A stretch of DNA of 64,000 nt from Leptidea sinapis. Its lineage: Eukaryota > Arthropoda > Insecta > Lepidoptera > Pieridae. Shown here one piece after another: positions 1 through 12,900 of the stretch; positions within the stretch are counted from its first letter, which is position 1, and every line of letters starts with the position of its first letter. The stretch is from NCBI RefSeq assembly GCF_905404315.1, contig NC_066265.1, forward strand, positions 33,318,501 to 33,382,500. The letters run 5' to 3'. A program made the position numbers and the translations under genes. The notes under the pieces were generated by a model that was not told the DNA's origin, did not search any database, and saw nothing but the letters and a program-made list of their open reading frames with translations.

Positions 1-86
1 AGAATATCCTAATCCTATCTAATAGAGTTCAACAATATGTTGTTACTTGTTGTATATACCACACTTTGTTGATGTACTAACAAGTT

Positions 87-316
87 AGACCCAGTGGGAG
101 GCACTAGATGCTAGCTAGATTAAGGGTACCACAACAACGTCACAAGCAGTAATGTGTAAACATTACTGTGTTTCGGTCTGAAGAGCGCCGTAGCTAGTAA
201 AATTACTGGGCAAATGAGACTTATCATCTTATGCTGAGAAGGTGACAAGCGCAATTTTAGTGCCGCTCAGTATTTTTGGTTTTTCCAAGAATTCTGAATG
301 ACACTGCATTAACTCT
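87..316 (+). mobile_element. Dispersed repeat family C (3'-truncated copy)
   Basis: Begins ACCCAGTGGGAGGC and contains AGCAGTAATGTGTAAACATT, GTGTTTCGGTCTGAAG and ATGAGACTTATCATCTTATG. Related copies: 15700-15760 (-), 17105-17313 (-), 22979-23215 (+), 34325-34555 (+), 45729-45946 (+). Complete 3' ends finish CCCTTATTTTC-ATAAAAAAA, so the family behaves like an A-tailed retroposon. Confidence 0.7.
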
Positions 317-575
317 CAGGTTGTGGCTTGATCTACAGGATCTACTTAACAGTTGATAACCTACTCAACCCCAATATTTGCATATTAGGAAATTGACTTG
401 AGATGTCGGTCTTAGAAATCTAAACAATTTGTTAAAACAAACGACAACCAGAGAGTTGAACAAAGCATACAAGAATTTATGACGATACGTCATTCGAACA
501 GTTAGCTCAGTTGGAAGAGCACTCGCACGGAATGCGAGAGGTCGTGGGTTCGAGTCCCGCCTCGTTCATAAAATT
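310..575 (+). mobile_element. tRNA-like SINE, family 2
   Basis: 483-572 reads like a tRNA: TTAGCTCAGTTGGAAGAGC (A box), a perfect 5-bp anticodon stem around a 7-base loop, and GGGTTCGAGTCCCGC (T arm). The acceptor stem mispairs and loop position 33 is C. The block upstream (ATCTACAGGATCTACTT, TGAGATGTCG) recurs at 24340-24450, so this is a repeat, not a tRNA gene. Other partial copies: 8040-8180, 16555-16640 (-), 24245-24460. Confidence 0.65.
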
Positions 576-852
576 TTGATTTCAAAATTTACACCTTATT
601 ATTATAAATTAAGAAAGAAAAATACCACGAATACTGCAAGCACAAAGCTTTAATTTGAATATCTTAAACTCCAAATAACTTAATAACTTTTTATTGTAAC
701 ATAAATTTCCTAAGTTAATAATTGTATACGTAAAATTAAACAAAGCAGCAAAGCGAAACCTATTGCGAAGTTTAAGAAACAAGAGACATTTTCGTCAAAC
801 AAACGTTCCTATTGTGTTCGAGAAATGAAAATAATATTCAAAATTTACTCAC

Positions 853-957
853 GACGCCATTTGCAGGAGGCTCGCCGTTGCCAAATGTTGAAGTTACGAT
901 CAGTAGGAGTGTTTCGTGCTCTATCGAGAACATATCGTAGTCTGACATGCAATGAAC
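853..957 (-). CDS. Nos: NOS-A coding exon 11 (FMN domain; last exon in window)
   Basis: 105 bp, phase 0 to 0, with CAG acceptor and GTGAGT donor. It encodes VHCMSDYDM, EHETLLLIVTSTFGNG and EPPANGV. TSTFGNGEPP-NG is the second FMN-binding loop of NOS and related diflavin reductases. I found no following exon in 1-852, so the gene continues outside. Confidence 0.95.
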
Positions 958-3900
958 CTGTTGAGAAAAGTCTTTGTGAGGACTTTGAGATAGTTTTATA
1001 AATATAGTACATTATTTCCTACAAACTGTTTAGTCCACATTTAAGTGGGTTTGTGTACTTGAAAGTTAGTTGTGCATAGCACAATATATAGAAGAATCAT
1101 TAAGAGATTTTAAGAATCAAACCTTTTACCTCATGCTTCTCAATATATTATTTTTGATCCTATTATTACCTATATATTTGCATTTTCATATAGATAAGAA
1201 TATTTTATAGAAACAGTGTGTGCAACAAGCTTAATCTTGTTATGCCTACTACTCGGTTAAGTCGAGTTAGTAAGTATGTAATGATTTATATGCTTTTATA
1301 ATATTATGATCCCAGAAAACAAATGTGTTACTAAATTCAAAAGGACTATCTTAAAAACGTTTATGTGTAAAGGTGACTATAATATAAATGAATCGTTCGA
1401 CGTTCTTTATCCTAGCGAAGTTTTACATTCTGACAACTGCAGCTATCAATAATTATCTATATAATCTATCTATACCTACATTAACGATAATATAATAGAT
1501 ATTATAAATCAATTTATACACGAATATACGAACTTATGTAATCAAGACCAAAAATATGTTTTAGAATTAAAGTCAGTTTGTCTATTTGTTTGTGCACGCT
1601 GAGGCTACTGAGATAATGACTTTGATAGCATATCCAATTTGAATACAGTTAGGACTGATTGTCTTTAACCAGCTCTCCGTTACATATTCTGTTTGTTGCT
1701 AATTGCTTCAGAAAAAGAAAAAAAATTTGAAAAATAAGCCTCAATTTACGAAGACACATACGCAGGCGCTCACGAGTTCACGAGAACCTATTAAATACTT
1801 CCATATCAAATTATCTTAAGATTTCCGTGTCTATGCAACAAAGTTATGAAAAGCTTAAATCTAGAACGCAATAGCATTAATTTACATTTTCAGATTTACC
1901 TGTGCGTTGAAGGCATATCCAAAAATAGTCCCCAACTCCTTAGCATACTGCTCAGATTTGCCTGTTTCCGTTGCGTATAGTATTGTAGCCTTAATACGCT
2001 TAGATAGAGCTTGGCTAAATAGTTTAGACGTGAACTTAACTGCTCGAGCAATTTGCTTGAAGTGAAACTTTCTACGGCTTTTGTTACCCTCAGATTTAGT
2101 CCATTGATGGGTCTTCCATGCGGGTTCCTGAAAACATATAAACTCTTCGTAGATTCGGCGTTTCTTAGTTGTTAGCAACTTAATAATGATGTGATGGTAA
2201 ATTATCAGCATTATAATACCGTCTTAATATATCTGAAACACTAAATGAATATATATTCAATAAAGAATAGGTAGTGTGAATTTTTCATTTTTTGATAAAT
2301 TATCTTACCTCAAACGAGGCGTAGTGTGTACTGTGGATGTAACTATTTATATTTAATACGATATACATTCTTAAGAATACATAAATACATGTAAACATCT
2401 ATGACTGGGAAACGAACTTCCACATAAGTCGCATAAATGTTTGCACCGCTATTCGTCCCGGGACCTGTAACTCAGGCGGCAGGTCAGTAGCTACTAAGCT
2501 ATGGTCGTCATTAATTGCCATTGTAGGTATGCTCTTTTGAATTAAAACCCTTATAACTAAATACATGTTATTCGATGCATTCTTTGCAAAATAAATTAAA
2601 ACTTTGATTTAATTGCAGAACAAGCAGTTGGCCCACCTGATGTTAATATGATGATGCTGCATCATGTAACCATAACAGTTACAATAGCATCTTAGTTAGC
2701 ACCTGATGTTAATATGATGATGCTGCATCATGTAACCATAACAGTTACAATAGCATCTTAGTCAAAACGAATTCCAAAAACTACCTGTATTGTTCTGGGC
2801 CTGTCATACAATGTAATAAGATCAAATGTTTCATGTGCGTGTAAAGTGTAAGTCGAAATGCAGAAAATTTAAGTAAGATATCTAGCTGCGTAAATTCTAG
2901 AAGTCTTACATAACATTAAAGTTAAGATTAAACAAAGAGAAATCTCAAGTTAAGTTCCTAATATGTAATGATTGGGACTAACAGCTTTCTATCAACAACT
3001 AAAGAGTTGAACAAATATACAACGGAATGTCTAGACACACGCGTTTGATTCCTAAATGGTCTAAAAAGAGTTAATCCTTTAAAAAAAAATAGGTAATTAT
3101 AATTAATAATGTCTTACCTGATAATCGTATGAAGGTCTGATGTAATACAAAGCCATTTCTTGATGAAACACCGCAGTGAGTGAAGACGATAATGGCGGAA
3201 CTATCCATATCCAATCCGACGGACAGCCACCTCTGAAAATTACAACGAATCAAACAAAAACGAAACAAGAGGAAAAGGAGTCATCAATGGTGAATAATGA
3301 TGGAACTGTGAATATTTTTTTTTGAGATCTAAATAAAGTGATAACTATATGTACTATTATAACGAAATAATAGGTAGGTGACAATAAAAATAGAAATATA
3401 TTAATTTACCAAGGGCAGTGGCAATAATATAACATATTGCAACAGCACTTGGTAAACGTCATGAAGCTACATCAGTTTTCATTAAAAAGCTTCTTATTAT
3501 TATTATTGAAGAAAGTCAATCTGTAGATATAATGTGCCACCTACATGTGCTTGGACGCACGCCCCTTTGTGATGAATGATTAGTTTGGGCAAACGTTTAG
3601 AGAAATTATATTCTTGCATAATCAGAGTTTTCAATATTTATCTAAGTCACATCCTGTAGGCCTATGATCTTTAAGAGGTGCAGTATCCTCAGGGGGCACA
3701 GGAGGGTAGGTAGGAGTTTGAGGGCTTTGAGGCATCACGTCTTCAATGTGTGCGATGGCCTCAAACTCCAGTAGGATGTGTTTAGGGCCTTCGTAGTCCT
3801 CTTGGAAAATTCTACATACTCTGGATTAACTGGGGCCTATTTTTCCAAGTGAGCTTTAAGTTTGCAGTGTCAAGTAAGTAACCTTGTGAGTGTTCGTATA

Positions 3901-6900
3901 GGACTCCTAATAAAGTTTATACAATGACTTGTCTACCTCCGATTGTAGGCACCTTAGAGTAGCTTAGTCTGCCTAACGCCCGGTAACGAAAGCCATTTAT
4001 GAATGATTAGTTGTTTCGCAAGTTTCCTGATTCTTCAATGCTCTACGGATAAAGGATTCTCCAAGACCACAGCAGGGTTTAGGTCCGGTGATAGTTAGGA
4101 ACCTCCTTTCTAATTCAAATTCAAATTCAAAATCACTTTATTCATAAGTGTCACATGAATGTCAAACAATAAAAATATTTTTTCTTATTGAATTTGCCGC
4201 TACTTCTTAAAGGGTTGAGCTAATGAGAAGAAGTAGCAAGAAACTCATTGCTCTTTCTTGGTCAGATCATCAGCCACTTCGTTTGTTTTGATGTCTCTTT
4301 GTCCCGGTACCACAGTGCCCACACCACAGTGACTATGTTCCATTTGGACAATTGGTCTAATTTCACTCTGCACACCCACACTAGATTTGAAGAAAATGTG
4401 TAATACTTTCAGTGCTGTTTGACTCTCTGACATTATTGATCTGTCAATATTCCTGTCAAGGTTCAATTGCAGACACCTGTCGTTGACAGCTCCGCTTGAA
4501 ATATGGTGTGCAACTTGCATTAAGTTTCATATTTGACTTTGAGGTCAAACACTTGAGCACCGGTAACGGCTTCAGTTCTGGAACCAGCCGTAAACCATTT
4601 GATGGTATGTTTTTCAAGGTTTAATGTGGTTTCACAGAAAAATTTATTGGTGTATGTGCAAAACAGAGGGTTACTGTCCTGCGGTATAAACCAAATGGCC
4701 ATGTCCAGAGTTATCAGGTCCCGTTGGCTTGCACTAGCACTGATTTAGTTTAGTAGATTTTAGTAAAGAAGGTTTGGACACGGGGAAAAGAACTAGAAAC
4801 TTCCGGCTCATCTTTTAAATCATATAATAACAAAATTGCGTGGCCTACTTACTTACTATAAAATTAACTAGGCATGAAACATGCATTTTATCTTCGTTAT
4901 AATCTGCAATACTACAATAAGCCTTCTTTGTCAAAGAAGCTTTACTATATTTCTTAAATTTATGCTCCGTAAGTCCTAGTATACTGTTTGGTATTTTATT
5001 GTTAAATAAAATACCAAGACCATTGGATAGGGTTTCCATAACCCCAGCTAGCCAACAAGGTACGATCAACGATCAATGTACAATCTAATAATATTAATCT
5101 CATAGAATTGAATTAATTCAAATCACAATTTTTGTTGAATTTAGTAATGTTTTTCTATCATACAATATATTCATAAAAATTATGTATTTTAGCCATGATC
5201 ATGGAATTATCAATTGAAAATTAAGTACTGTACCAGCTGAGTCTTTTGACGTAGCGTGGAGACTTCGTTTCGTTGTATATTTTCTATTGTATATAACCAA
5301 GAACTAAGATATATCATCCTCACTATCTGGATATGCGTTCTATATATGAGTTCCTCCTTAAAGCAGTTTTATAAGAATTGCTCAAAGGATTTTAAGGGCG
5401 TTTTGCTGGGATTTTTTTTACAAGTATACAGCTTAATTCAGATGTACGAGAGAATTGGCGGCTGTAATTAACTACCATCAATCGAATCTCGTTCGTCCTC
5501 TTCTTCCATAAAATGTAGAATATTTAATTAATTCATGTTCAAATTAACTAACTTGATTGTCACGATATTCTACCTATATACTATACTGAATTGTTCAGAA
5601 ATTGTTTTTTGTTTTATTTATTATTTCTTTCATTAGTCTAGCTCAAAAATTAAAAGAGTTTTTTTTATTGTAAACAGAACAACGTTTATCGCGACAGCTA
5701 GTTTAAATGTATAAGATAAGATACATAGTTTCGTCCCTACAACACCATACACAATGTATCTATTTTCATTCTCCCTCTACCAATAAGTGTGCGTCTAAAT
5801 ATTGTATGAAACATATTGTAAAAAGTTTCACCTGCTCTTATTCTCATTGTCCAAGTGTTTGATGAATTGTTCTGAAGCCGAGTGGTGGTCGACTATCGAG
5901 GCATTGTCTCGGTGAAAACTGTGTAAAACTGCAACATTCACTTCAACCAGCGCTTTGTCTTTCCACAACGAGACGTATGAGCTCGTGTCCAGACCCATTC
6001 TGTTCGCTACAGCCTAAAATATCAGAGGGAATTGTTGTAAAATAAGAAGTTTTATGGATATTCGACGGAGGTTCATATTTTTTAAATATTATATAACTTG
6101 TATTAAAAAATGGTTATTTAAAAAACTACAGTACCCGACTGCGTTTCTGTGTAGTTTGAAAATGAAAAACCCTTAAATAAGGGTATAAGTCGTCATACCC
6201 TTAACATTCATTGCACTTAATATAAAAATCGCCAAAGTTGCTAATGAAATGCTTGTAAGCGTCCAATCCATACCAAAAATATTTATATTTTTTTATATAT
6301 ATTTTTTTGTAGACGCTTAGTGCAAACGCGCACTCGACTAATAATAAATAGGTCAGGATTTTATTTGTATAATTGTATTGTATTTTAACAATATTTTCAA
6401 ATACAAGAAAAATTGTAGCAGTCGGGACCGATTCTAGAAATGGAGGCTTAGTGAATTGAGAGAGAGACTTATATTTAATTGTAGATGAGAAACCCTCAGC
6501 TTAGAAGTCGGTACTACTAACCACGAGGCTATGAAATAGCGTATTTACAAAAGGACAGACGAACAAAAAAGAGTTCCTGTAAAGGTTTATTCCCTTTTCT
6601 TTGAAATCTAATAATAATGAAATTACCTCAACGATATTTAGTCGATTAGAATCACACAAGTTGCGACATCCGATCTCTGTCCCCATGTACCAACCGTTGA
6701 AGGCAGTAGCTGTGAACTCCAGACCTCCGCAGTCCAACCTCATGTTGGACACTGCGGGTAAGGCGTACCAGCGTATGCCTAATTCCTTGAACCATTCGTA
6801 CCTGGAAATATTCATATGTTATAAAAGATAATTTTATGAAACTTTGTTATGATAATATGTGAATTACGCTTACTCGGTGACTATTTCCTCAATAAAATAC

Positions 6901-9900
6901 TAACGGCCTTACAAATAAACTTGGTGCAAACTTATACCTGAGAATAAATCAAGAATGATTGGCTTATTTGGACGTATAACGTTACCCGCGTTTATTTGCA
7001 AGTCTGTTTGACATTCAGAAATCGTCAGAAAGATTATTATATTAGTGTTATGAGCGATATAGACACCATTGCACATATTCTTCTTGGTTTATTCTCAGGT
7101 ATTACTTTTACCAAGTTTATATAAAAGGCCGTAAATGTTTAACGCTCAAATGCTAATTGTAGTCGGAAATTCCAAAAAATCCCTTTTTGGGGTTAATTCT
7201 CACTACGCTTATTATTATTTGGAAAAGGTACCTATTATAACTATTGAGAAATTTATTCAAAATGACTTAAAATTCTTTTGGGAATAGATTGCACATGGGC
7301 TTAGATTATAGATTGCTATACTATAGATTGCAAGAGGATTCATATGGCAAAACTAAAATAAAATTACGTTTCATATACATGAGCAATCACAGTTATAAGG
7401 TAGATCTTGTAGTTTTTATTATAAGAATTTGTTTTTTAAATGATGCTGTTTCAGTGTCTAACAATTAAAATCGCTAAACAATGATGAAAATTTTATTCCA
7501 AAATAATTATTCAGTTTTAAGTCTATTTTATTGGAGCGCCGTAGGCATAAAGCTACTTATGGTCGCACCTCACTAAATTATTGATTGTTTTTGGTAGCGG
7601 ATTGAAAAATATAGTTTTAACCACACACGTTAATATAATAATTTATACATTACGTAAGTATTACTTTTTGTTCTCGGATTGAACTCGGATTTTAAAACTG
7701 GCATTGATGGGATAAACTGTCGTTAAACACTTATATAATATAAATAATACGAGCACGCAGTGATATAAACCATAAATAACACGAAGAATTTGATGAATTA
7801 GTTTCAGACTGTCTTATTAAACGCAAAGAAAAGTTACTCAAAGCTTAAAATTACTTATAATAATAACGGATAATAATAGGTATAACTTTACTTCGCTTTT
7901 ATTAATAACATAACCTTAGTTTAACGTGGACTTATACGAGAGTTTTATTTTACTAGAATATTTATAATGGCCGGCAAAGCATCACAAGAGATGCTCAAGA
8001 GTTCAATGGTATTGGTATTGGTGATGTTCATTGGCAGGTTTTTTTACATCACATAAGCCACAACCTGAGAGTTGAATAAGACATAGAACGAAGATTTATG
8101 AACGATACGTCACTCGAACGTATGGCTCAGTGGACAGAACCCAAGAGGTCGCGGGCTCGAGACCCGCATCGTTCATAAATTGTGCTTACTAATTTAATTT
8201 GTATTAATTACAAAGAAGTACCCAGAAGTGAGGGTTATTACTTTAAAAAATAACAAATTGTTTATATTATCATGAGGTAAACCAATTGCCCGTTTGTATA
8301 CAGGGGTATTATAGGGATAATAAAAAAAAAACTATAACTGTTGTAAATTGAAAGTTGAATTTTATTAACGTAGGTTTTTTTTAATGTTCTTTTGCGTTGG
8401 AATTCTATGCTAAGTATAAGAATAAAGATTATTCATATAGATGATTACTGTAAAATATATTATTTTATCTACACCGATGCTTTAAATTCTCTATTAAAGA
8501 TTTTTAAACAGTTAGCTTATTGCCAACATTAAAACACCCAATGTTCTAATAACCATTACATCATCCAAACGAGTGTTGTAATGTTGTACTGAATTTCATA
8601 ACAACACTCCTATTTTTTTTTTCAATCCCTTCATGCTCAAAGAGTTTGAACAGACAGCCACATTCTTATTGCACGATGCGTGGTATCTGTATGAATTTCA
8701 AAAAAAGAACATTTTCGTTTACGCGCGTTCCACACAACCAGAACGTCGCGCGCCGTAAAAAAAAGGAGGTTATTCGAATCCCCGCCATTTTTCTTCGATA
8801 TTTTTATTATTTTGTTTACAAAACATGAGCGATTCATATTAAACGCTGCGAAAGAACATACTATTCAAGTGAATTTTAATTATTGCACTATACAAACTGT
8901 AAATAACTACTAAAATAAATAATTTTTTCATTAATACTTAGTTTATTTGTATATAATCAGTAAGGGATGATATTAAGTTACTACTACAACTAACTGTTTC
9001 AGAATCATTTAGAGGATTCATATTATGGGTGTAGATAAAGTCTTGTATGCAACTGTTGATAATTAGTTATTAAAACACTCATGTGATACTATTATCACAC
9101 TCGGCTTCGCCTTATTACACAACAGTTGCATAAATAACTATTACCTGATGCTAAGATATTGTCATCATCGCACTCTTTCAATATCAGAGGAATAACAGCA
9201 GAGTTAATGAAATTTGAAACTGAATTTACGATGAAAATTATCCAACTGATATTGAACCGTTTGATCTTAAAGAGGTGATGTTATGGGGTGCTGAGTTATA
9301 ATGTAGGAATTACTTACTTTGTTTGATAATACTTACTTTGGATGTTCCATTTCTACTTCCATGACAATTTCACGTGGAAGCTCAAAGAATTCTGGGTCAC
9401 GACCATCGGCAGATAGCACTAGAGGTAGGATGTCCCAAGGAGTACCAGAAGGCTTCCAGCCTAATTGAATACACACCTGGAACAGAGCTCATTACTTAGA
9501 AATGATCAGCAAATTATGATACTATCAACGATTTTCCGCTACATTTGTTTTGTTTGTGTCCATAATATATGCGACATTGTATACGATTGTATACAATATT
9601 GCATATATCAGCTATCGGAGACTTAAGAAACGATAGTGAATACAAAAAATTATGAAACGTTCGATAGGCTTAAAACACGTTTTGACTAATAAATGTTCTA
9701 ATCTATTCTGTTCACCTACTGTGGCTTTTGCTTGTGTGGGACCAAGCTAAGAGTATTTTTTTTTCGAATTTTTAATGGTAGTGACTGGTTATAAAGATTG
9801 AAACAATTTTTTTTTCTTATTTTATACTTGCTATTATGTACATGCTGTTAGACTATAACTAACACACAGAAATATAATTACTTAAATTATTAAATATTTA

Positions 9901-12900
9901 GTGATATTTACAACTTAATTTTATTATTTTTAATATATTTAGACAAAATATTGACAAAAGAAAGAAAAATTAGGGAGATGAGACTTATAACGGAAGTTCG
10001 CATGGCATTTGAAGAATTTGTTCACTTTCCCTCTTCCAGGCCGCCATCACAAAGGGAATTGTCTCTAACTAGATAGCTAAGATTAGCTACAAATACTCTT
10101 ATATTGGTATATAACTTCGATAGATAAGCATTTTAATACGAATAAGGCGGTTATATATTTATATAGCTATATATGTTTTCGCTTATATTAATTATAAATT
10201 TGATACAACACGACTTGTCGTATTTAACACACGTGTGATCACACATTAGTATCTTAGAAATATACGAATAATATTAATCAGGTGTCTTTTAATGCAATTG
10301 TATTGTATCCATCTGTTTGTCATTTCCTAAGCGACTTTAGTGAATAACAAGACAATCACATTGAAACATAATGAAACAATAGCGGAGTTGTAACTAATTG
10401 GGTTTTTCTAGCGACTTACGTGGGAGGAGTTCGTAAGTAATAATTCGTAAGCAATAAATCATGTGGAATGTGTTAAGATACAAAAGGTAATTATTAAATC
10501 ACAAACAAACAATACCATTTTTATATAAAATTATGATTAAAACATATATTACAATATTTTATGGCTTGGACACATTAGATATTATGTTATTTTCAGTATT
10601 GAAATAAAGGGAGACAGATTATTTAGAATATTAGTAGGTAATAGTGGTTACTATATGTATACGTGGTTTCTTAGGCACGAGGCCTATCCGAGTCAGGGAT
10701 TATATTTACCCGTGATATTTTTAAAGAGAAAACTTTTTTCGGTGCACTGAACACTTCATTATGCAGATATTGTATCAGAATGTCACGCTCAGCAATATTC
10801 GGCTAAAGATAGCTGGGGTTAACCAAGGGAGCGCGCCCAGGAGGAGAAAAACAGAGATTTTAATATATAAGCAATTATAACTATATATATTGTAAGTGAG
10901 TTTGATGATTATAATACAAAATAAACTGTTGTTATACAGCGCTGTTCAGACAAGAGCAGTTCAGAGCAGGAGGCCCCATCGGTTTTAAAAATTTAATAGC
11001 AATAATGCATTGCGATAGAACGGTTCAAGACTAACTATAAACTTACCTCAGTAAACTCAACTTTGGATGGGTCGCCTATCACTGTCCCGTCGGGTTGGGT
11101 ATAACCCGCGTAGCTGATTAACTGTGGATTCCATATTCTGTAGTCATGTTTTCCATCTGTACGTTGCGGGAATATAGTGATTGCAGATCTAACGGACGAT
11201 ACAAGATAAAGTTTAATAGAAGTTATTGCACAAAGTTGGATTATTTGTGTGTAAGGCTTACTGAAAAGTAGCATTTATCCGAATGAGAATTGATAATATT
11301 ACTTAACTACAATGGGATTGCAAATTCAAAAGACATTTTTTAAAATAAATAAAATCAGGCGTTATATTGCGGAAATTTATTGCTCTTTAAAATCTTATAA
11401 ACTATCTTTAGTGTTAATTCTGATGTTGACCAAACATCCAAGGATAAACAACTACAGTAATTTTCTGGATAGCCAACGTGCCAACAAATATATTTTATGT
11501 AATGATGGACAAGAGTTTTTTTTTCTGTGCATCAAGGCAATGGCACGACAATATGAAAAATATAATAATTATATTATTACAACATTACACAATCATTATA
11601 ATAAGTTCATAATTTATCGTTTATTTATCATTTAGCAGGAACTATGGCACAACACATCTTAATTTATTTACATATTTCTACAGTCAACGAAAACGAATCT
11701 GTAAACAGAGATGTATTTGAGTAGTTTGTTCTGTGACTGTTTGGTTTTTAATGACAATAATGCACGCCAGATAGATTATATTTATTTAATTTATTAAGTG
11801 TAACTAGTATGCCACTGTAAATTTAAAGTAAAATAAAATAGCGCATAGCAAATACACTTAGTGTGAAATGTAATATAGTTTCGAGCATCTCTTAGTTAAT
11901 AATATAAACATTTATACTGCTCGGCTGAATAAAAATTGTTTCATCTATTTATAAAACTTTCAATATGTTACAAACTCAACTTAAAAGTCATAAAATGACA
12001 TTATAGGTATTAATTTTCTCATTTCTGATTCCTTTTGATGTCAGTTAAAACACTACCACCGCTCCAGAAATAAATGGCGCACTGAGAGAGAAGAAACGGC
12101 GAAAGAAACTCTTCCAACTTTATTTTTTTTCTTTTTATTTTATTTAAAATATATACAATATTTTACTGTCATAATATAATATTTACTACACCAGGGTGGC
12201 CTTATAGAGTGTTTAGCATCTTGGATTACATTTCCTGTCAACTGAAACTAAAGTTCCTCAAGAAACGTTACTCATTTGAAATCCTTAGATGGTATCCATT
12301 ATTAACAATTTGTTCAGCAAAGGATTGAACCCATATTATAATGAATAATAGAAAAAATATATAGCACTTCTTAATATTTTGTATAATAATACCCACAGAC
12401 GATCCATATAGCCCAGTGGTTAGTGGCCCTGCCTACTAAGCTAGAGGTCCCAGGTTAGAATCCCGGTAGGTGCAAACATTTATATGATGAATATGGATGT
12501 TTGTTTCCGAGATGGATGCTTATATTATATATTTATGTATGTTTAAGCAAGAATATCGTAATATCGTTATCTTGTACCCTAGCACAGGCTATGCCTAGTT
12601 TGGGGCAAGATTTGTGGTAAAAGTGTGAAAAATCCATATTATAATAGAAAGTTTGATATTGATAACAATATTTATATTCGTTATACTAGGTATATGAAAA
12701 CATCTTTAGATAATAATCACTACATTTACTAGCTCGATTGAAATTTGCACAACAATAAATCAGTATGCCCATACAAATGTGTTGGGAGCTAAATATAGAT
12801 TTTATTACCTTATATTCCCCTTATTCGTTGCGTACTTTATGTGATTACAGAGAGCTTCAAACATTCCCCTAGCTGTTGTTACTTCTCGACAGTCAAATAT

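Noticed and set aside
483..572. Possible tRNA gene
   Set aside because: A and B boxes and anticodon stem look good, but the acceptor stem mispairs, loop position 33 is C, and decayed copies occur elsewhere. It is a SINE head.
1..852. Search for the next NOS-A exon
   Set aside because: No minus-strand segment with flanking AG/GT and NOS FMN-domain residues was found. The sequence is repeat-derived intron.
11312..11635. 107-codon open frame inside NOS-A intron 4
   Set aside because: Composition typical of random AT-rich sequence; no motif.
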